From Thermaceae bacterium (GTDB lineage Bacteria > Deinococcota > Deinococci > Deinococcales > Marinithermaceae), in contig JALSJG010000196.1 of assembly GCA_026989475.1 (NCBI GenBank), positions 1 through 7,317 of the forward strand: 7,317 bases of DNA, written 5' to 3'. The position numbers and the translations under genes are program-made. Under the pieces are notes generated by a model that saw only the letters and a list, made by a program, of their open reading frames with translations, did not search any database and was not told the DNA's origin. This document shows positions 1 to 4,027 of this stretch, one piece after another (within the stretch, counting starts at the first letter, position 1; every line of letters begins with the position of its first letter).

Positions 1-750
1 GCGGTGGTGGACACCTGGTGGCAGACCGAGACCGGGGGGTTTTTGCTCACCACCCTGCCGGCCACCGACCCGATGAAGCCGGGGAGCGCGGGGCCCGCCC
101 TGCCCGGGATCTACCCGGTGATCTACGACGAGATGGGCCGCGAGATCCCGCCGGGGGCGGGCAGGGCCGGGAACCTCTGCATCCAAAACCCCTGGCCGGG
201 CCAGTCGATGGGGATCTGGGGCGACCCCGACCGGTTCGTCCAGACCTACTATCTGCGCTACAACAAAAACCCAAAGAGCACCGACTGGCGCGACTGGCCC
301 TACTTCACCGGGGACGCCGCCACCCAGGCCGCCGACGGGTACTACCGCATCCTCGGCCGGGTGGACGACGTGATCAACGTCGCCGGCCACCGGCTTGGGA
401 CCAAGGAGCTCGAGTCGGCGGTGCTCAAGGTACCCGAGGTTGCCGAGGCGGCGGTGGTGGGGGCGCCGGACGAGCTCAAAGGGCAGATGCCGGTGGTGTT
501 CGCTTCCCTCCACCCCGGCAAGGAGGCCGAGGAAGAAGCGGTCCGCGCGAGGATCGCCGCCGCCATCGAGGAGAACATCGGCAAGATCGCCCGCCCCAAA
601 GCGGTCCACATCGTCCCCGACCTGCCCAAGACCCGATCGGGCAAGATCATGCGGCGGATCCTGGTGGCGATCGCGAGCGGCCGGGATCCCGGGGACGTCA
701 CCACGCTGGCGAACCCCGAGATCGTCGAGGCGATCCGGAGCCTAAGCTAA
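1..750 (+). CDS. acs: Acetyl-CoA synthetase (acetate--CoA ligase), C-terminal part, cut at the window's left edge
   Basis: AMP-forming acyl-CoA synthetase, which activates acetate to acetyl-CoA through acetyl-AMP in the cytoplasm. The frame is open from base 1, so the true start lies outside; 249 codons remain of a family that is usually about 650 residues. Numbering from the first visible codon, the adenylation motif DTWWQTETGG is at residues 4-13, YFTGD at 101-105, the hinge motif GRVDDVINVAGHRLG at 119-133, and PKTRSGKIMRR near the C-terminus. In that last motif Lys215 is the adenylation lysine that protein acetylation silences in known Acs enzymes. WWQTETG favours acetate over longer acids, but a propionate-CoA ligase is not excluded without the N-terminus. 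Between the DPDRFVQTYY and YFTGD segments sit about a dozen extra residues (NKNPKSTDWRDWP) compared with the common bacterial Acs, suggesting a lineage-specific subtype. The gene ends four bases before a hairpin shared with the convergent carD gene. Confidence 0.95.
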   Translation, partial: AVVDTWWQTETGGFLLTTLPATDPMKPGSAGPALPGIYPVIYDEMGREIPPGAGRAGNLCIQNPWPGQSMGIWGDPDRFVQTYYLRYNKNPKSTDWRDWPYFTGDAATQAADGYYRILGRVDDVINVAGHRLGTKELESAVLKVPEVAEAAVVGAPDELKGQMPVVFASLHPGKEAEEEAVRARIAAAIEENIGKIARPKAVHIVPDLPKTRSGKIMRRILVAIASGRDPGDVTTLANPEIVEAIRSLS

Positions 751-753
751 AAA

Positions 754-778
754 GGGGCGGGGCCAGGGGCCCCGCCCC
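754..778 (-). terminator. Rho-independent terminator for the leftward TetR-carD unit
   Basis: A perfect 11-bp inverted repeat (GGGGCGGGGCC at 754-764, GGCCCCGCCCC at 768-778) closes a 3-base loop. Read leftward, the stem is followed directly by TTTTTA (753-748), the usual U-tract, and it lies about 15 bases past the carD stop. Read rightward, the stem is followed by CAAATG with no T-run, so as a terminator for acs it is weaker, although the hairpin starts only four bases after the acs stop. The convergent genes probably share it. The five Ts overlap the acs stop codon region. Confidence 0.85.
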
Positions 779-793
779 CAAATGCACCCCTCG

Positions 794-1288
794 CTAGTTC
801 AGCTCCTCGAGCCAGATCTCCTCGAACATCTCCCGGGCGGCCTCGAGGGTGATCTCGAGGGCCTGGGCCACCTCCTCGGCGAGGAGGTTCATCGCCCGGC
901 GGAGGGCCTGGCGGTCGAGATCGGGGAGGCCGCGCTCGAGCTCCCAGGCCCTGAGCTGCCCCGCCAGCACCGCGATCCGGTAAGGGTCGCCCTCGGCCAG
1001 GATCTCGGTCACCCGGCGGTGGCGGGCCGCCCACTGCTTGGGCAAAGTGAGCCGCCCGTTCTTGAGGCGCTCGAGGATCTCCGGCACCTCCTCCCGCGAG
1101 AGGGCCGGGCGCAGGCCGACGTCGGCGGTGGAATCCACCGGCACGAAGGCCTTGGAACGGGTCCCCGGAAACTCGACCTGGTAGTAGGCCCGGCCGACCC
1201 CGCCGACCTTGCGGCGGGCAATCCCGGCGACCACCCCCACCCCGTAGGGCGGGAGCACGACCTTATCCCCTGGACGGTACTCCCTCAC
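794..1288 (-). CDS. carD: CarD-family RNA polymerase-binding transcription factor
   Basis: CarD binds the RNA polymerase beta subunit through an N-terminal Tudor-like domain and touches the upstream edge of the transcription bubble with its C-terminal helical domain, stabilising open complexes. The 164-residue length is what I recall for the Thermus protein. The RNAP-interacting domain is about residues 1-65 (FRPGD-like start YRPGDKVVLPPYGVGVV, then YYQVEFPG and FVPVD). The DNA-binding domain is about 66-164, with the conserved PKQWAARHR; Trp86 matches the tryptophan that wedges into promoter DNA in characterised CarD proteins. The C-terminal helices carry DLDRQALRRAMNLLAEEVAQ. The start is GTG at 1288, overlapping the stop of the upstream TetR gene as GTGA, so translation is probably coupled. 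An AAGGGAG about 13 bases upstream is a weak, distant ribosome-binding site. Transcription probably ends at the 754-778 hairpin. Confidence 0.95.
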   Translation of the reverse strand: MREYRPGDKVVLPPYGVGVVAGIARRKVGGVGRAYYQVEFPGTRSKAFVPVDSTADVGLRPALSREEVPEILERLKNGRLTLPKQWAARHRRVTEILAEGDPYRIAVLAGQLRAWELERGLPDLDRQALRRAMNLLAEEVAQALEITLEAAREMFEEIWLEELN

Positions 1289-1857
1289 GGCTTTGCACCC
1301 ACTCCCTTCCGGAAAATCTCCACCAACTGGTCGAGGTAGGCCTCGCGGTCCACGGGAAGCTGAGGCGCGCAGCCCAGCGCCGAGATCGTCGCCGCCACCA
1401 GCGCGGGATCCAACCCCTCGCGGAGCTCGCCGCGGGCGATCCCACTCTGGACGAAGTCGGTGAGGATGCGGTGGTAGCGCTCGTGCAGCCCGGTGAGCCA
1501 GGCCTTTTTGGCCTCACCTTGGGCGACCTCGGCGGCCACCGCAGCCCAAAGCCCCCGCCACTCGTCGACGAAAGCGAGCCGACGGGCGAGGAGCTCCCGG
1601 AGCCGCTCGAAAAACGGCCGGTCCTCGGTGAGGATCGCCTCGGCGTCGGCGTAGAACTCCGTCGCCCGGTGCTCGACCAGCGCCTTCAAGAGCTCCCGCT
1701 TGTCGCGGAAGTAAAGGTAGACGGTGCCCTTTCCGATCTCGGCGGCGCGGGCTACGTCCTCGATCTTGAGTCCGCCAAGCCCCTGGTCCCTCAGCACCCG
1801 GATGGTGGCCTCGAGGATCGCGCGTCTTTTCCCTTGGCTCCGGGTCGCGAGGGCCAC
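1285..1857 (-). CDS. TetR/AcrR-family transcriptional regulator
   Basis: A 190-residue one-component repressor of the TetR family. The N-terminal DNA-binding domain spans about residues 9-58: helix 1 RRAILEATIRVLRDQG, then LKIEDVARAAEIGKGTVYLYFRDKRELL, in which GTVYLYF is the recognition helix. The rest is the variable helical ligand and dimer domain (about 60-190), and its ligand cannot be read from the sequence. The start is GTG at 1857, with GGTAAGG about 10 bases upstream as a plausible ribosome-binding site. The gene overlaps carD by 4 bases and faces the cyanophycinase-like gene across a 154-base spacer holding an inverted repeat, so self-regulation and control of the divergent pair are likely. 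From memory, Thermus thermophilus HB8 has a TetR regulator named SbtR encoded next to carD; this could be its ortholog, but I did not match the sequences, so no symbol is given. Confidence 0.93.
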   Translation of the reverse strand: MALATRSQGKRRAILEATIRVLRDQGLGGLKIEDVARAAEIGKGTVYLYFRDKRELLKALVEHRATEFYADAEAILTEDRPFFERLRELLARRLAFVDEWRGLWAAVAAEVAQGEAKKAWLTGLHERYHRILTDFVQSGIARGELREGLDPALVAATISALGCAPQLPVDREAYLDQLVEIFRKGVGAKP

Positions 1858-1869
1858 GAATAAAACCTT

Positions 1870-1898
1870 ACCATATCCCTTTGGGTTTTGTATGAGAA
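1870..1898 (-). promoter_or_regulatory. Candidate promoter of the TetR-carD unit
   Basis: Read leftward, TATGGT (1875-1870) fits the TANNNT -10 pattern and lies 17 bases from TTCTCA (1898-1893), which matches the -35 consensus TTGACA at four of six positions. A start around 1863 would leave a very short leader before the GTG at 1857, which is usual in the Deinococcus-Thermus group. The -35 element lies inside the GGGTTT/AAACCC inverted repeat, consistent with autorepression. This is a pattern match only. Confidence 0.4.
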
Positions 1899-1910
1899 AC
1901 CCTTCATAAT
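1881..1910 (+). promoter_or_regulatory. Possible upstream rightward promoter
   Basis: CATAAT at 1905-1910 matches the -10 consensus at five of six positions. TTGGGT at 1881-1886, 18 bases upstream, matches the -35 at only three. If used, it would give a leader of about 95 bases to the ATG at 2012, containing the paired ATGCAT sites. It competes with the closer -10 at 1995-2000 and is the weaker of the two on leader length. Confidence 0.25.
1883..1902. promoter_or_regulatory. Candidate TetR operator: inverted repeat GGGTTT-N8-AAACCC
   Basis: Perfect 6-bp half sites (1883-1888 and 1897-1902) are separated by 8 bp, giving a 20-bp palindromic frame of a size typical for TetR dimers. It lies in the spacer between the TetR gene and the divergent pair. 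It covers the proposed leftward -35 and lies between the elements of a possible rightward promoter (TTGGGT at 1881-1886, CATAAT at 1905-1910, 18-base spacer). Its placement is what makes it a good operator; binding is inferred. Confidence 0.5.
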
Positions 1911-1966
1911 CGCCATTTTTCCCGTATACATCAGGATAAATTTAGGGTCGGCGGGCGGCGCGGTGC

Positions 1967-1982
1967 ATGCATAAAGATGCAT
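1967..1982. repeat. Paired ATGCAT sites, ten bases apart
   Basis: ATGCAT at 1967-1972 and again at 1977-1982, separated by AAAG. Because ATGCAT is itself palindromic, the pair is both a direct repeat with a 10-bp period (about one helical turn) and a perfect inverted repeat. It lies 13 bases upstream of the TAAAAT -10 candidate, where it would overlap the -35 position. It may be an operator or activator site for the downstream pair; no binding protein can be named. Confidence 0.4.
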
Positions 1983-1994
1983 ATTCCTGCGCGG

Positions 1995-2000
1995 TAAAAT
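1995..2000 (+). promoter_or_regulatory. Candidate -10 element of the S51-like/P1 peptidase unit
   Basis: TAAAAT matches TATAAT at five of six positions. A start near 2007 would leave only about five bases before the ATG at 2012, a nearly leaderless message of the kind common in Deinococcus-Thermus. No good -35 is visible (TAAAGA at the 17-base position matches three of six), so activation by a factor bound at the ATGCAT pair is possible. Confidence 0.4.
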
Positions 2001-2011
2001 ACCAAGGGGAG

Positions 2012-2749
2012 ATGCGAGCACTCGGAGGCTACCTCCTCACGGGAGGCGGCGACCCCCTCACCGGGGAGTTCAAGGGGCTCGAGCACGAGCGGCTCTTCGC
2101 CGCCAGGGGGCGGGTCGTCTTCCTGGTGGACCCCGCGCTCGCCGAGGCCGCCGCCGCCTGGCGGGAGGTCTACATCCGGGGGCTTGGCGCTCGCGCCACC
2201 GGGATCGTCGTGCTGCGGGGGCGCGCCACCGCCCACGACCGAACGCTCGCACAAAAGCTTGCCCAGGTTCCCCTGGTCTGGCTGGCCGGGAGCGAACCCG
2301 GGCGCATCCTTGCCGACCTCAAGGATACCCCCCTTGCCCGGGCGCTCTCTGCGGTGGTGGCCGCGGGCGGCACGGTGGGCGCGTTCGGCGCTGCGAGCGG
2401 CCTGCTCGGCGCCACCGCGGCCCTTATCCGCGGGGAAAGGTTCGCCTTCGACTACGGCCTTGCCCTTCTATCCGGGGTGGTCGCACTCCCCGAATTCGAC
2501 CGGCCCGCGGCCTTCGAGGCCCTCGCCGAGGCCACCGCCGCCCAGCCCGACCTGGTGGGGCTTGGGCTGCCCCGCGGGGCGGCGGTCTGGATCGACGCCC
2601 GGGGCGAGGGCCGGGTCCTCGCCGGGCGCGCAGCGAGGCTCGTCGCCACCGGCGCCCGGGTGGAGGGGGCGAGCCTTCTCGGGCTCTCGGTGGACCTGCT
2701 CGCCGCCGGCGCGCGGTTCCGGGTCCCGGTCTACCAGTCCGGGGCCTAG
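2012..2749 (+). CDS. Cyanophycinase-like (peptidase S51 family) protein, catalytic residues lost
   Basis: The 245-residue protein follows the cyanophycinase/S51 fold order: LLTGGGDP near the N-terminus, VWLAGSEPGRILADLKDTPLARAL (about 89-112) where the family has the GGDQ segment and TPL, GG at 119-120 opening the nucleophile elbow, YGLALLSGVV (148-157), and VGLGLPRGAAVWID (182-195) where the family has GxGIDExTA. By ungapped alignment from memory, the family serine of GTSAG becomes Gly126, the histidine of DQHF becomes Glu161, and the glutamate of GIDE becomes Arg188. It is therefore probably not a serine peptidase; a binding or scaffold role is inferred. The start is chosen at ATG 2012, preceded by GGGGAG, because the extra 15 residues from ATG 1967 do not look like the family's N-terminus. 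The stop is nine bases before the P1 peptidase gene, in the same frame. Confidence 0.8.
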   Translation: MRALGGYLLTGGGDPLTGEFKGLEHERLFAARGRVVFLVDPALAEAAAAWREVYIRGLGARATGIVVLRGRATAHDRTLAQKLAQVPLVWLAGSEPGRILADLKDTPLARALSAVVAAGGTVGAFGAASGLLGATAALIRGERFAFDYGLALLSGVVALPEFDRPAAFEALAEATAAQPDLVGLGLPRGAAVWIDARGEGRVLAGRAARLVATGARVEGASLLGLSVDLLAAGARFRVPVYQSGA

Positions 2750-2758
2750 ACTGGGGGC

Positions 2759-3625
2759 GTGCTCGAGGACTTTGCCTTCGGCGTCTGGACCGACCCCGAG
2801 GCCGCCACCGGCCTCACCGTGATCCGCTGCCCCGCCGAGGGCTGCATCGCCTCGGCGAGCTTCCTGGGCCCCGCGCCGGGCACCCGGGAGGCCGCGCTCC
2901 TCGCCCCCGAGAAGCCGGTGGAACGCCTCCACGCCCTGGTCTTCACCGGTGGCTCGGCGCTCGGGCTCGAGGCGGCGAGCGGCGTAGCCCGCCGTCTGGC
3001 CGAGGAGGGGATCGGCCATCCCACCCGGGCGCGCCCGATTCCCATCGTGGCGGCGGCGGTGCTCTACGACCTCCTCCTCGGCGCGCCCCGCTGGCCCGAC
3101 CTCGAGGCGGGCTATCAGGCGGCCGTGAGCGCCCGGCCGGGCCCGCCCCCCGAGGGCCGGGTGGGGGCGGGAGCCGGAGCCAGCGCCGGGAAGTACCGCG
3201 CTCCCGTGCCCACCGGACAGGGCTACGCCTTGCTCGAGGAGGCCGGGGTGCGGGTCGCGGCGCTCGCCGTCCCCAACCCCGTGGGGGACGTCTACGACCT
3301 GACCGGCGGCCTGGTCGCCGGCCACGGCGAACCCCGTCCAGAGCCCGGCGCCCCCATGGAAAACACCACCCTGGTCGCGGTTTTGCTCGAGGCCAGCATC
3401 GAAAAACCCCAGGCGAAGCTCCTCGCCGACGCCGCCCAGGCCGCGATCGGCCGGGTCGTCCGGCCCTCCCACACCCCCTGGGACGGGGACGCGAGCTTCG
3501 TCCTCTCCACCGCCCGCGGCCCCGAGGCACCCCTCGGGCTGCTCGCGGTGCTGGTGCAGGAAGCGGTGGCGGCGGCGATCGTGCGCGCGGCTAGAGCCGG
3601 CGAAGGAGCGGCTCGGGGCCCCTGA
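2759..3625 (+). CDS. P1/S58-family N-terminal-nucleophile peptidase (DmpA/BapA/NylC type)
   Basis: 288 residues of the P1 (S58) family, whose members include the aminopeptidase DmpA, beta-aminopeptidases such as BapA and the nylon-oligomer hydrolase NylC. They mature by cutting themselves into two chains, which exposes a Ser or Thr nucleophile. Family landmarks are CPAEG and GPAPGTRE (about 24-43), LHALVFTGGSALGLEAASGV (57-76), GAGAGASAGK ending in Lys145, VPNPVGDVYDLTGG with Asn173, ENTTLVAVL with the predicted Asn202/Thr203 cleavage, and HTPWDGDASF with Asp242 and Asp244. By family alignment these match NylC Lys189, Asn219, Thr267, Asp306 and Asp308, so it should be active with a threonine nucleophile. 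GTG at 2759 is the only start, since the upstream TAG is in the same frame. The length is somewhat short for the family. Its last 12 codons overlap tsaE on the other strand. The substrate is unknown; short peptides, amides or beta-linked dipeptides are possible. Confidence 0.93.
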   Translation: MLEDFAFGVWTDPEAATGLTVIRCPAEGCIASASFLGPAPGTREAALLAPEKPVERLHALVFTGGSALGLEAASGVARRLAEEGIGHPTRARPIPIVAAAVLYDLLLGAPRWPDLEAGYQAAVSARPGPPPEGRVGAGAGASAGKYRAPVPTGQGYALLEEAGVRVAALAVPNPVGDVYDLTGGLVAGHGEPRPEPGAPMENTTLVAVLLEASIEKPQAKLLADAAQAAIGRVVRPSHTPWDGDASFVLSTARGPEAPLGLLAVLVQEAVAAAIVRAARAGEGAARGP

Positions 3626-4025
3626 CCCGGGCCCTTCGCGCGGTCTCCGAAACCGGCTTTAGCACCACCTCCACCGCCTCCGGGAAGTCCTCCCGCCGAC
3701 CCCACTCGACGGCGGTGAGCCGGGCCTCCTCCGTGCCCTCGAAGAGGCCCAGGTTAAAGGCCATCCCCGGTTCGGGGAGGCGGTAGAGGTCGGCGTGCAA
3801 GAGCGGCCCCTCCGGGGTGGGGTAGACGTGAAGGAGGGTATAGGTGGGGCTGGTCACCCGCCCGGTAAACCCGAGGGCCCGGGCGAGGTAGCGCACGAAG
3901 GTGGTCTTCCCGGCCCCGAGCGGCCCGGAAAGGAGCAGGACCGAGCCCCTGGGTAGCGCCCGGGCGAGGCGTGCCGCGAGCTCCCCGGTAGCGTTTTCGT
4001 CTTTGAGCTCGAAGACACGCTCCAC
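3591..4025 (-). CDS. tsaE: tRNA N6-threonylcarbamoyladenosine (t6A) synthesis ATPase TsaE
   Basis: TsaE (formerly YjeE) is the P-loop ATPase that works with TsaB and TsaD to add the threonylcarbamoyl group to A37 of ANN-decoding tRNAs. The 144 residues are close to the usual length. Visible motifs are Walker A GPLGAGKTT at 34-42, the switch segment SPTYTLLHVY at 59-68, HADLYRL at 77-83 with the metal-binding Asp79, and AVEWG at 105-109 with the conserved Glu-Trp. The start is GTG at 4025, only two bases after the stop of the 789-residue gene, so translation is probably coupled and the gene is the last of a leftward operon. Its 3' end overlaps the convergent P1 peptidase gene by 35 bases, and I see no terminator hairpin near the stop. 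Identification is firm. Confidence 0.96.
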   Translation of the reverse strand: MERVFELKDENATGELAARLARALPRGSVLLLSGPLGAGKTTFVRYLARALGFTGRVTSPTYTLLHVYPTPEGPLLHADLYRLPEPGMAFNLGLFEGTEEARLTAVEWGRREDFPEAVEVVLKPVSETARRARVRGPEPLLRRL

Positions 4026-4027
4026 GG

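Noticed and set aside
754..778. The hairpin as a strong terminator for acs
   Set aside because: On the plus strand the stem is followed by CAAATG with no T-run, so the element was assigned to the leftward unit; weak action on acs is possible.
782..1339. 185-codon open frame on the plus strand
   Set aside because: It is antisense to carD and the end of the TetR gene, both firmly identified, so it is a shadow.
1967..2011. Upstream ATG at 1967 as start of the S51-like gene
   Set aside because: It would add 15 residues unlike the family's N-terminus and place the promoter-like TAAAAT and the ATGCAT pair inside the coding region, with no ribosome-binding site before it. It is kept only as an alternative.
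2468..3472. 334-codon open frame on the minus strand
   Set aside because: It lies fully opposite the S51-like and P1 peptidase genes, is rich in Gly, Ala and Arg without family motifs, and is a typical GC-rich shadow frame.
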